From: Acidimicrobiales bacterium
Lineage (GTDB): Bacteria > Actinomycetota > Acidimicrobiia > Acidimicrobiales > Bog-793
Direction: 5' to 3'
DNA: 32,253 nt
Assembly (NCBI GenBank): GCA_035533595.1
Contig: DATLTN010000063.1
Span: 1-32,253, forward strand
Each line of letters opens with the position of its first letter. The stretch's first letter is position 1. The position numbers were made by a program, and so were the translations under genes. The notes below the pieces were generated by a model. It ran no database searches. It was not told where the DNA came from and saw only the letters and a list, made by a program, of their open reading frames with translations. Shown here piece after piece: positions 20,394 through 28,380 of this stretch.

Positions 20394-21238
20394 CCGTCGC
20401 CCTCGACCCCTCTCTCGCGGCGGCGCGGGCGCGCCTCGAGGGGGTCCTCGAGCGCCACGAGCGGCTGCTCGTCGCCTTCTCGGGGGGAGCCGACTCGGCC
20501 CTCCTCGCGCAGGTCGCGACCAGTCACCTCGGCGCCTCGCGGGTGCTCTGCGCGACCGCGGTCTCGCCCTCGCTCGCGGTCGAGGACGAGCACGAGTGTG
20601 CGCGCCTCGCCCGTGCCTGGGGGCTGCGCCACCTCGCGCTGCGCACGCACGAGGTCGAGAACCCCGCCTACCGGGAGAACACCCTCGACCGCTGCTACTT
20701 CTGCAAGGCGGAGCTGATGGACGTCCTCGGCGCCGCCGCCGAGCGCGAGGGGGCCGCGGTCGCCCTCGGCGTCAACCTCGACGACCTCGGCGAGCACCGC
20801 CCCGGCCAGGCCGCGGCGCGCGAGCGGGGGGCGGTCTTCCCCCTCGTCGAGGCGAGCCTGGACAAGGCGACGGTGCGCGCCCTGTCGCGCGCCATCGGCC
20901 TCGAGACCTGGGACAAGCCCGCCAACGCCTGCCTCTCCTCGCGGGTCCCTCACGGCACCCCCGTCACCGTCGGCGTGCTCTCCCAGGTCGCGCGCGCCGA
21001 GTCGGCGCTGCGGGCGCTCGGGTTTCGCGGCCTGCGGGTCCGCCACTACGGGGACGCCGCGCGCCTCGAGCTGCCGAGCGCGGACCTGCCGCGAGCGATC
21101 GAGCTGCGGGAGGAGATCGTCGACGCATTGCACGCCGTCGGCTACCGCTACGTGACCCTCGACCTTGAGGGCTTCCGCTCCGGCAACCTCGCCATGACGG
21201 CGCTCGCCGAGGAGTCGGAGACAAAGGAGCGACCATGA
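20390..21238 (+). CDS. larE: LarE-family ATP-dependent sacrificial sulfur transferase
   Basis: 282 residues. The PP-loop SGGADS (30-35) adenylates a carboxylate. RCYFCKAELMD (C101, C104), NLDDLGEHRPG and PANACLSSRVPHG (C180) are LarE hallmarks; C180 lies where the sulfur-donating cysteine of Lactobacillus LarE falls. LarE converts carboxylates of the pyridinium nickel-pincer precursor to thiocarboxylates for lactate racemase and related enzymes. No larB, larC or racemase gene is in the window, so the substrate may be different or the partners elsewhere. It is coupled by ATGA overlaps to hemQ upstream and to a NIL-domain gene downstream. Confidence 0.9.
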   Translation: MTVALDPSLAAARARLEGVLERHERLLVAFSGGADSALLAQVATSHLGASRVLCATAVSPSLAVEDEHECARLARAWGLRHLALRTHEVENPAYRENTLDRCYFCKAELMDVLGAAAEREGAAVALGVNLDDLGEHRPGQAAARERGAVFPLVEASLDKATVRALSRAIGLETWDKPANACLSSRVPHGTPVTVGVLSQVARAESALRALGFRGLRVRHYGDAARLELPSADLPRAIELREEIVDALHAVGYRYVTLDLEGFRSGNLAMTALAEESETKERP

Positions 21239-21471
21239 GCGTGCGCGTCCGCATCGTCTTCCCCGAGGACCTCGTCCGCGAGCCGGTCCTCGCCCGCCTC
21301 ACCCGCCTCTACGACGTCGAGCCGAACATCCGGCGCGCCCAGGTGGAGGAGCGTTCGGGGTGGATCATCTGCGAGCTCGTCGGCGAGAGCGGCGCCGTCG
21401 AGGAGGCCATCGAGTGGCTGCGCTCGACGGGGATTCGCGTCGAGCCCCTCTCCGACGTCGTCGAGAGCTGA
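21235..21471 (+). CDS. Stand-alone NIL-domain protein
   Basis: 78 residues with a beta-alpha-beta-beta-alpha-beta pattern: VRVRIVFPEDLVREPVLARL, YDVEPNIRRAQVEE, GWIICELVGESGAVEEAIEW and GIRVEPLSD. This is the NIL domain, otherwise found at the C-terminus of the methionine ABC importer ATPase MetN and in ferredoxin-fused proteins linked to sulfur metabolism. Its ATG overlaps the larE stop (ATGA), so it is translated with a sulfur transferase. A regulatory ligand-sensing or sulfur-relay role is plausible but unproven. Confidence 0.85.
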   Translation: MSVRVRIVFPEDLVREPVLARLTRLYDVEPNIRRAQVEERSGWIICELVGESGAVEEAIEWLRSTGIRVEPLSDVVES

Positions 21472-21480
21472 CCGGCTCCG

Positions 21481-21666
21481 TCAGGAGCGCGGTGAGCCGC
21501 CGACCTGCCAGCCGGCGCTCGAGGTGCTGCGCGGCTCGTAGAAGAGACAGCCTTCCGGGCAGGCGAAGGGGACCGACTCGTTCGCCCCGAGCGCGCAGCG
21601 CTCGAGACGGTCGCCGCTGCGCACCGTCTGCATCACGTAGTGACGGCAGTCGTCGTGGACCGCCAC
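21481..21666 (-). CDS. Small Cys-rich protein (61 residues), function unknown
   Basis: GTG 21666 opens a 61-codon ORF two bases after the PAC2-gene stop. It contains HDDCRHYVMQT, LERCALGANESVPFACPEGC and LFYEPR, giving four cysteines (C7, C24, C36, C40) in a spacing that could bind zinc or an iron-sulfur cluster. The compact, motif-like spacing and the position in an operon make a real gene likely. I recognise the pattern only as an uncharacterised actinobacterial type. The start is uncertain because the frame stays open into the upstream gene. Confidence 0.65.
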   Translation of the reverse strand: MAVHDDCRHYVMQTVRSGDRLERCALGANESVPFACPEGCLFYEPRSTSSAGWQVGGSPRS

Positions 21667-21668
21667 GG

Positions 21669-22595
21669 TCAGCTCGACCGGTTGTTGCGCAGGTAGCGCT
21701 CGATCTCCTCGGCGAGGCCCTCCGCTGAGAGCTCGGAGTCGACGACCTGCTCCATCTCCTCGATGCGCGAGACGTAGGCGGCGACGTTCTCGTCCTCGGC
21801 GACCAGCTCGTCCATCTTCTCCTCGTAGTCCGAAGCGTCCCGCTCGAGCTCGTCGAGATCGACCTCCCGGCCAGCGAGGCGGGCGACGACCTGCACGAGG
21901 GCGAGCGAGGCCTTCGGTGAGACCGGGAGCGAGTAGCACGGCACGCTCGCCCACACCGAGATCGTCGGGATCCCGGCCTCGGCGAGCGCCGCGCTGAGCA
22001 CGCCGACGATGCCCGTCGGCCCCTCGTAACGGCTCGTGGAGAGGTGGTAGCGCTCGGCGAGCACCGGATCGGCGGAGGAGGCGGTGACCGGCGTGGCCCG
22101 CGAGTGGGTGACCTCGCCGAGGTAGGCGCCGAGGGTGATCACCCGCTCGATCCCGATGCTGCGCGCGAGCTCGATCAGTGCCGCACAGTAGGTGCGCCAC
22201 CGCAGCTGCGGCTCGGGGCCACGCAGGAGCACGATGTCGCGCGCGCCCTGCACGCCGGGGACAAGCGAGAAGGCGGTCGTCGGCCACACGATGCGCCGTG
22301 CACCCCCGTCGAGGAGCGCAGACTCGGGCCGCACCTCGGTGAAGTCGAAGAACTCATCCGGGTCGATCTCGGCGAGCGGCTCGGCCGCCCACCCGTCCGC
22401 GAGGTAGCTCGCCGCCGAGGAGGCGGCGTCGCCGGCGTCGTTCCAGCCCTCGAAGGCGGCAATGAGAATCGGTCGGTTGAGGGCGACCGTCGGCAGCGAT
22501 TCGTCAGGCTCGTCGCGAGCGGCGCGACGGTCGAATGCCCGGAGCGCGCCCTCGAGCGCACGTCGCGCCGCTCGCTCGATCCGCCGTTGCACCAT
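21669..22595 (-). CDS. PAC2-family protein (proteasome assembly chaperone-like)
   Basis: 308 residues. The PAC2 fold is seen in PILIAAFEGWNDAGDAAS near the N-terminus, then IVLLRGPEPQLRWRTYCAAL, ERVITLGAYLGEVTHSR, EGPTGIVGVLSAALAEAGIP and SVWASVPCYSLPVSPKASLAL. It ends with a charged coiled region (about 235-305), typical of the actinobacterial branch. ATG 22595 was chosen because AGGAGG lies eight bases upstream; the GTG at 22604 lies inside that Shine-Dalgarno. A role in proteasome (Pup system) assembly is suggested by family name only. It is divergent from the GNAT gene and followed by the Cys-rich small gene. Confidence 0.88.
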   Translation of the reverse strand: MVQRRIERAARRALEGALRAFDRRAARDEPDESLPTVALNRPILIAAFEGWNDAGDAASSAASYLADGWAAEPLAEIDPDEFFDFTEVRPESALLDGGARRIVWPTTAFSLVPGVQGARDIVLLRGPEPQLRWRTYCAALIELARSIGIERVITLGAYLGEVTHSRATPVTASSADPVLAERYHLSTSRYEGPTGIVGVLSAALAEAGIPTISVWASVPCYSLPVSPKASLALVQVVARLAGREVDLDELERDASDYEEKMDELVAEDENVAAYVSRIEEMEQVVDSELSAEGLAEEIERYLRNNRSS

Positions 22596-22723
22596 CGCGG
22601 CCACCTCCTGGTTTCGCCCTTCAGCCTACTGGCCGCCGAGGCCGCGCCGAAGACGCGCGCCGGCCCTCCGTGTCGATTCCCGCCACAGCCAGTGCTCGCC
22701 CGCTCGGCGGCGGGCGACCCAGT

Positions 22724-22729
22724 TACGCT
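22724..22729 (+). promoter_or_regulatory. Leaderless-type -10 element of the GNAT gene
   Basis: TACGCT ends six bases before ATG 22736. No Shine-Dalgarno is present, so a leaderless transcript is likely. No -35 is evident. Confidence 0.4.
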
Positions 22730-22735
22730 GGGCAG

Positions 22736-23179
22736 ATGGTCCAAGAAGAGCTGGTCGTGGAGGTACTCGAGGCGGCGAACGAGGGGCACGTGGCGGCGCT
22801 CGCGCAGCTGCTTCCCCAGCTCTCGAGTGCCCCGTCCCCCGACCTGATGGCTTTGCGCGAGATCGTCGGCAATCCCGACACCTGCCTGTTCGTCGCCCGA
22901 CTCGGCGACCGCATCGTCGGCACCCTCACGCTGCAGACCTTCCGCCTCCTGACGGGCGTGCGCGCCTGGATCGAGGACGTCGTCGTCGACGAGGCGGCGC
23001 GGGGCCGGGGCGCAGGGAGCGCCCTCGTCGAGCGGGCGGTGGCCGTCGCCAGAGAGCGAGGTGCGGTGACCGTCGACCTGACGAGCCGGCCGAGCCGAGA
23101 AGCGGCGAACGCCCTCTACCGGCGCCTGGGCTTCTCCGAACGCGAGACGAACGTCTACAGAGTTTCGCTAGAGAACTAG
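22736..23179 (+). CDS. GNAT-family N-acetyltransferase
   Basis: 147 residues with the full GNAT core: LFVARLGDRIVGTLTLQTF (strands 2-3), WIEDVVVDEAARGRGAGSAL (strand 4 and the acetyl-CoA pyrophosphate loop RGRGAG) and SREAANALYRRLGFSERE (motif B). It transfers acetyl from acetyl-CoA to an unknown amine. ANALYRRLGF is typical of small-molecule or ribosomal N-terminal acetylating relatives. It is monocistronic, with a putative hairpin directly after the stop, and sits at the border of the accessory patch. Confidence 0.9.
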   Translation: MVQEELVVEVLEAANEGHVAALAQLLPQLSSAPSPDLMALREIVGNPDTCLFVARLGDRIVGTLTLQTFRLLTGVRAWIEDVVVDEAARGRGAGSALVERAVAVARERGAVTVDLTSRPSREAANALYRRLGFSERETNVYRVSLEN

Positions 23180-23205
23180 TGCATGGGCCTTTTCGGCTCC
23201 ATGCA
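23180..23205 (+). terminator. Hairpin after GNAT gene (possible terminator)
   Basis: TGCATGGGCC and GGCTCCATGCA pair over ten base pairs with one bulged T around a TTTTC loop, starting on the first base after the GNAT stop. There is no T-run, so termination is only probable. Confidence 0.5.
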
Positions 23206-23253
23206 GCAACCGTCTGCCGGTCTGCCGCCGCGTGTCCGGAGCGAGTCGGCTGG

Positions 23254-23283
23254 TACACCACTAGTACACCTCAGGTGTAGAGT
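23254..23283 (+). promoter_or_regulatory. vapBC operator and -10
   Basis: TACACCTCAGGTGTA (23265-23279) is a perfect palindrome with seven-base arms and a one-base centre. A further TACACC lies 11 bases (one turn) upstream, at 23254-23259. TAGAGT (23278-23283) overlaps the palindrome end and ends six bases before the vapB GTG. VapB-VapC binding here would block the promoter, the usual autoregulation of such modules (inference). Confidence 0.65.
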
Positions 23284-23289
23284 TAGTAC

Positions 23290-23502
23290 GTGAGCCGTAC
23301 CCGCACGAACATCGAACTCGACGACTCCTTGATTGAGACAGTCATGGATCGTTACGCCGTTCATTCAAAAACTGAGGCGGTGGACCTTGCACTTCGCAAT
23401 CTCGCCGGCCAGCCGATGACGCGGGAAGAAGCTCTTGCCATGCGCGGGGCGCGCGCTATCGAAGACACGGTCGCCGAAACAGCCCCGCGCTCGGCGCCGT
23501 GA
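23290..23502 (+). CDS. vapB: VapB-type antitoxin
   Basis: 70 residues. The N-terminal ribbon-helix-helix TRTNIELDDSLIETVMDRY, followed by SKTEAVDLALRNL, is the DNA-binding part. The C-terminal tail (MTREEALAMRGARAIEDT) would wrap and block the toxin. It starts with GTG, apparently leaderless, just downstream of a palindromic operator, and overlaps vapC by 4 bases (GTGA). Codon use is less GC-biased than in the flanking housekeeping genes, in keeping with horizontal transfer. Confidence 0.88.
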   Translation: MSRTRTNIELDDSLIETVMDRYAVHSKTEAVDLALRNLAGQPMTREEALAMRGARAIEDTVAETAPRSAP

Positions 23503-23918
23503 TCCTCGCGGACACCTCCGCGTGGGTGGAGTATGACCGAGCGACCGAAAGTCCCGCCGATCAGCGGTTGACCGAACTCATTGCGCGAGATGGAGCAGTC
23601 GCGGTCACCGAACCCGTCATCATGGAGGTTCTCGTTGGCGCGCGCGACGAGCGCCGCGAGCACGACCTCCGTCGGCTGCTGTTGCGATTCCACCTTTATC
23701 GGTTCGACTCGATTGTGGACTTCGATGGTGCTGTTCGCATCTATCGGAGGTGCAGGCAACAAGGCGTCACCCCGCGCGGACTCGTCGATTGCATGATTGC
23801 TGCGGTCGCGTGGCGGGAGGGTGCGAGCCTCTTGGCCCAAGACGTCGACCTTGTCCGAATCGCCAGTGTGATCGGCATCGAGCTCGACGCTGCGCCTCAC
23901 CCTCTAGGTGGCTTCTAG
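23499..23918 (+). CDS. vapC: VapC-type PIN-domain ribonuclease toxin
   Basis: 139 residues of PIN-domain RNase. The acidic Mg2+-binding residues are visible: D5 in LADTSAWVEY, E43 in IMEVLVGARDE, D97 in GLVDCMIAAVAW, and D115/D117 in LLAQDVDLVRIA. VapC toxins cleave tRNA or rRNA when released from VapB. The start is GTG 23499, overlapping vapB. All catalytic residues are kept, so the module looks functional, unlike the broken Doc gene next to it. Confidence 0.92.
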   Translation: MILADTSAWVEYDRATESPADQRLTELIARDGAVAVTEPVIMEVLVGARDERREHDLRRLLLRFHLYRFDSIVDFDGAVRIYRRCRQQGVTPRGLVDCMIAAVAWREGASLLAQDVDLVRIASVIGIELDAAPHPLGGF

Positions 23919-24082
23919 CTTCCTCGGTAGACAAACGTCTATCGAAAAGCGCTCGGGACATAGGTGCATCTCGAGGCACTGCAACGACAAACTTCGCGCC
24001 ATGGGAACCGGCGCCGTGTGGCACTCATGGGCAAACTGCCAGCGAGCTGGCCGTTTCGGCGGGTGACAAGGACGGCCTGGCG

Positions 24083-24345
24083 TCAGCGGCGGACGGGGTG
24101 CCCGTCGAGCCGCCGCGCGATTTCGCCAAGCTCGACGCGACCGCTCGCGACGTCCCAGACGAGTTGGAAAGCCTGGCCGTCGGATCGGACAGACTCGGGT
24201 CATAACCGTTGAGGTCGAGGAACACCATCGTCGCGAGCCAGCCGAGACGCTTGTTTCCGTCGACGAGGGGATGGTTGTTGGTGAGCGAATCCAGCATCGC
24301 AGCCGCCTTCAAATCGACCGAGCCGAACGCCACCGGCCCCTCGAA
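24083..24345 (-). pseudogene. Fic/Doc-family (death-on-curing) toxin remnant, frameshifted and 5'-truncated
   Basis: The minus strand encodes GPVAFGSVDLKAAAMLDSL, then the Fic/Doc catalytic block NNHPLVDGNKRLGWLATMVF and LDLNGYD. Near 24182 the frame shifts. The genuine C-terminus continues in another frame as DGQAFQLVWDVASGRVELGE and IARRLDGHPVRR, to a TGA at 24083. The first half of Doc is missing, and a few residues after AFG also look deleted. No Phd antitoxin is next to it; its expected place is taken by the phosphoesterase remnant. The open frame itself (24025-24333) reads past the shift into nonsense. Confidence 0.85.
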
Positions 24346-24914
24346 CAGCGACTGCGTCGAGCAGACGAACTCCTACGCATGGGACCACGGTGACTACGCG
24401 GCCGAGATCGACACCAACTACCTCGGCCTCGTCGGCTCCGGGATCGCGCCGCTCGGCCTCGACGGCCCCGCCGCGAACGCCGGACCGAGCTCGGCCGGAG
24501 CGCTGAGCGGCCAGCAGACGGCACCCCAGAGCGGGACGACCGGAACCTGGGTGGACGAGGCCGACATCCGGCCCACGCTCATGTACCTCACCGACCTGAA
24601 GGACGACGACACCGAGGACGGGCGGGTGATCACCGAGGTGCTCGTTGAACTCGAGCGTCGGCGAGTTCGGGACCGCCACCCTCGAGGCGGCGACCAACGC
24701 CATCGAGGGCACGGGCACCGGGGACGCCACCTACTCCTCGCTCGACCAGCAGCTGAGCGCCCTCGAGCACGCGCGTGACGCCCTCGCGGGGCACATCAAA
24801 GACGAGCTCTTCCGCGCCGAGTTCGCGGGGCAGCACCTCTCGGACCCCCGTGCGCAGACCGCGTCCTGTGAGGCGCTGATCGGTGCCGCCGACCATCTGG
24901 CGATCACCAACTGA
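24340..24914 (+). pseudogene. C-terminal remnant of an alkaline-phosphatase-superfamily phosphoesterase, frameshifted
   Basis: From about 24345, CVEQTNSYAWDHGDYAAEID, TNYLGLVGSGIAPLGLDG, WVDEADIRPTLMYLTDL and DDDTEDGRVITEVL match the end of actinobacterial alkaline-phosphatase-like phosphoesterases, where WxHGD and DIRPT are metal-site blocks. Near 24640-24648 the frame shifts, and the helical tail NSSVGEFGTATLEAATNAIE continues in the next frame to the TGA at 24914. Roughly the first two thirds or more of the gene is gone, replaced by the Doc remnant. A terminator-like hairpin after the stop is still intact. Confidence 0.72.
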
Positions 24915-24937
24915 GCCCACCCGCAGCCTGCAGCGCC

Positions 24938-24966
24938 CCTGCCTCGCCCCCCGCGGGCGGGGCAGG
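24938..24966 (+). terminator. Hairpin after the phosphoesterase remnant
   Basis: CCTGCCTCGCCC (24938-24949) pairs with GGGCGGGGCAGG (24955-24966) over 12 base pairs with one G-T wobble and a five-base loop. It lies 24 bases after the remnant's stop and 104 bases before citrate synthase. No T-run follows. Confidence 0.6.
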
Positions 24967-25070
24967 TGTCTCCGGTGCCCGGTGGCGGCCGCCGCGCCTC
25001 GACTGGGCCGATGTCCCTCGTCGGACCTAGGATCGCGCCCGCGTCCGGGACGAGGAGGAGGAGCACGAGC

Positions 25071-26342
<1,272 letters not shown>

Positions 26343-26409
26343 GATCGTTGGCGCCGATGCTCGGGATGCGCTAAACAGATACCGCTTCTTACGGGGTCTG
26401 GGGGATCCG

Positions 26410-26441
26410 GGAACAGCCCGCCGGCGACGGCGGGCTGTTCC
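26410..26441. terminator. Bidirectional terminator between gltA and rlmB
   Basis: A perfect 14-base-pair stem GGAACAGCCCGCCG / CGGCGGGCTGTTCC with a GCGA tetraloop lies between two convergent genes, three bases from the rlmB stop. Confidence 0.85.
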
Positions 26442-26444
26442 GCG

Positions 26445-27269
26445 TCAGGGGGTCGGAACACCCCGGCGGGCGCGGGCCACGGTGAAACAGGCGACCGCCG
26501 CGGCCGCGGCGGCGTTCAGGGACTCGAGCGGACCGAGGAGCGGGATCCGCGCCCGCACGTCGCAGCGCTGGCGGACGAGGGGCGCGAGGCCCCTCCCCTC
26601 GGCGCCGACGACGAGCGCCACCGGCTCGGCGAGCAGCTCGACTTCGTCCAAGACCCGCTCCCCCTCCCCGTCGAGGGCGACCGACCAGACGCCGTGACGC
26701 GAGAGGGTGCCGAGCGCCGCGGCGATCCCGCCGACGAGGGCGATCGGCAGGTGCTCGACCGCCCCGGCCGCCGCCTTCGCGACGCTCGGTGTCACCCTCG
26801 CCGCCCGCTGGCGGGCGACGACCGCGCCCGTCGCCCCGGCCGACAGCGCGCTGCGGAGCGCCGCCCCGAAGTTCTGCGGATCGGTGAGCTCGTCGAAGAC
26901 GAGGAGGAAGGGCGGGCGCCCGTCGGCTCCGGCGGAGGCGAGGTCGGCGAGGGGGACGGCGCGCAGCGGCTCCGCACGGGCGATGACCCCCTGGGGGACC
27001 TCGCTCTGGGCGCGTGCCTGCAGCTCCTCGGGGGTGAGTCTGCGCACCGGCACCCGCCGCAGGCGGGCGAGCTCAAGGATCTCGTCCAGCGGCGCGGTCT
27101 CGCTGCGCCCGGCGGCGACGGCCACCTCGCGCACCACCCGGCGCCCGGCGCGCAGCAGCTCGCGGACCGCCCACAGCCCCTCCACCTGGACACCGCCGAG
27201 GTCCTCCTCCCGCTCGGGGCGCGGGCGCCCCGGCGGGTTCAGCGCTCGAGGAGGGCGATGGCGAAGCAT
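26445..27269 (-). CDS. rlmB: TrmH/SpoU-family rRNA 2'-O-methyltransferase (RlmB-like)
   Basis: 274 residues. An N-terminal L30e-like substrate-binding domain (GVQVEGLWAVRELLRAG, then VPVRRLTPEELQARAQSE) precedes the SpoU knot. Motif 1 is LVFDELTDPQNFGAALRSA, motif 2 ALVVGAEGRGLAPLV, and motif 3 IPLLGPLESLNAAAAAAV. It likely methylates the 2'-O of a 23S rRNA guanosine using SAM. ATG 27269 overlaps ispF by 31 bases; this is the nearest start before the conserved region. It is the last gene of the carD-ispD-ispF operon. The N-terminal stretch before GVQVEGL is Arg/Pro-rich and probably disordered. Confidence 0.9.
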   Translation of the reverse strand: MLRHRPPRALNPPGRPRPEREEDLGGVQVEGLWAVRELLRAGRRVVREVAVAAGRSETAPLDEILELARLRRVPVRRLTPEELQARAQSEVPQGVIARAEPLRAVPLADLASAGADGRPPFLLVFDELTDPQNFGAALRSALSAGATGAVVARQRAARVTPSVAKAAAGAVEHLPIALVGGIAAALGTLSRHGVWSVALDGEGERVLDEVELLAEPVALVVGAEGRGLAPLVRQRCDVRARIPLLGPLESLNAAAAAAVACFTVARARRGVPTP

Positions 27270-27724
27270 GCGAGGCCCTCCACTCGGCCGAGGGCGCCGA
27301 GGCCCTCCGGGCGGGTCGCCTTCACGTGCACCGGCCCACCGGCGGCGGCCGAGAGGTGCACCGCCATCTCCTCGCGGTGCGGCGCGACGCGCGGCCGCTC
27401 CCCGAGGACGGTGCAGTCGGCGTTCACGAGCCGCCACCCCTCCGCCGCGCAGCGTCGCGCCGCCTCGGCGAGGAGGGCGAGCGAGTCAGCGCCCGCGTAG
27501 GCGGGATCGTTGTCGGGGAAGTGCGATCCGATGTCGCCGAGGCCGGCGGCGCCGAAGAGCGCGTCGGTGAGGGCGTGCGCGAGGGCGTCCGCGTCGGAGT
27601 GGCCGACGAGCGGCCGCTCCCCCGCGAGCTCGACCCCGCCGAGGACGAGCGGGCGGGCGGGGTCGTCGCCCTCCTCGGCGAAGCGGTGGAAGTCGAGGCC
27701 CTGGCCGATGCGCAGCTCGCTCAT
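27239..27724 (-). CDS. ispF: 2-C-methyl-D-erythritol 2,4-cyclodiphosphate synthase
   Basis: 161 residues, the usual IspF length. The zinc-binding D-x-H is in RIGQGLDFHRF. Other hallmarks are VGHSDADALAHALTDALFGA, GLGDIGSHFPDNDPAYAGAD, VNADCTVLGERPRVAPH and the C-terminal KATRPEGLGALGRVEGLACF. It catalyses the cyclisation step of the MEP isoprenoid pathway. It overlaps ispD by 4 bases (ATGA) and rlmB by 31 bases. Confidence 0.97.
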   Translation of the reverse strand: MSELRIGQGLDFHRFAEEGDDPARPLVLGGVELAGERPLVGHSDADALAHALTDALFGAAGLGDIGSHFPDNDPAYAGADSLALLAEAARRCAAEGWRLVNADCTVLGERPRVAPHREEMAVHLSAAAGGPVHVKATRPEGLGALGRVEGLACFAIALLER

Positions 27725-28377
27725 CCGGTCACCCTCCCGAGCAGCGCCGCGGCGCGCTCCAGGTCCTCGGGGACGGTGAGCTTGGTGTTGGTCGCCTCCC
27801 CGGCGACGACCTTCACGGTCGCGCCGATCGCCTCCAAGAGCGCGGCGTCGTCGGTCGCGTCGAGGCCCGAGGCGTGCGCCTTGCGGAGCACCTCGGCGCG
27901 GAAGGCCTGCGGCGTCTGCACGGTCACGAGCTCGGCGCGCGGCAGGGTCTCGGTGACGGTGTCGCCGGCGACCCGCTTAACGGTGTCAGCGGGGGTGAGG
28001 CCCGGGACGGCGCCGTCGACCCCCTCGCCGAGCGCGGCGAGCACCGCGGCGAACAGCGCCGGGGTGGCGAGGGGGCGGGCAGCGTCGTGGACGAGGATGA
28101 AGGCCGCCTCGTCGGGGACGCGGGCGAGGCCGGCGCGCACCGAGTCGGCGCGGGTGGCCCCTCCAGCGGCGAGGGCGTCGGCGAGCCCGGCGAGGGCCGG
28201 GTCCTCGACACGGTCGGGGGGCACGACGAGGACGACGCCGGCGGCGACGCTGCGCGCCGCGTCGAGCGACCACTCGAGGACGCTCCGCCCGGCGAGGGGG
28301 GCGAACTGCTTCTGTGCGCCGAAGCGCCGCCCTTCACCGGCGGCGACGACGATGGCCCAGACGGCGGTGGCCGCCAC
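27721..28377 (-). CDS. ispD: 2-C-methyl-D-erythritol 4-phosphate cytidylyltransferase
   Basis: 218 residues. The CTP-binding signature VVAAGEGRRFGAQKQFAPL, with its basic and Gly-rich loop, opens the protein. VHDAARPLATPALF, VQTPQAFRAEVLRKAH, DATDDAALLEAIGATV and GEATNTKLTVPEDL complete the IspD pattern. It makes CDP-methylerythritol in the MEP pathway. Its GTG start follows the carD TAG by three bases with no Shine-Dalgarno of its own, so it depends on coupling to carD. Confidence 0.97.
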   Translation of the reverse strand: MAATAVWAIVVAAGEGRRFGAQKQFAPLAGRSVLEWSLDAARSVAAGVVLVVPPDRVEDPALAGLADALAAGGATRADSVRAGLARVPDEAAFILVHDAARPLATPALFAAVLAALGEGVDGAVPGLTPADTVKRVAGDTVTETLPRAELVTVQTPQAFRAEVLRKAHASGLDATDDAALLEAIGATVKVVAGEATNTKLTVPEDLERAAALLGRVTG

Positions 28378-28380
28378 GAC

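Noticed and set aside
23919-24082. Possible small gene or attachment site between vapC and the Doc remnant
   Set aside because: No recognisable protein motif in any frame, no tRNA and no flanking direct repeat could be seen.
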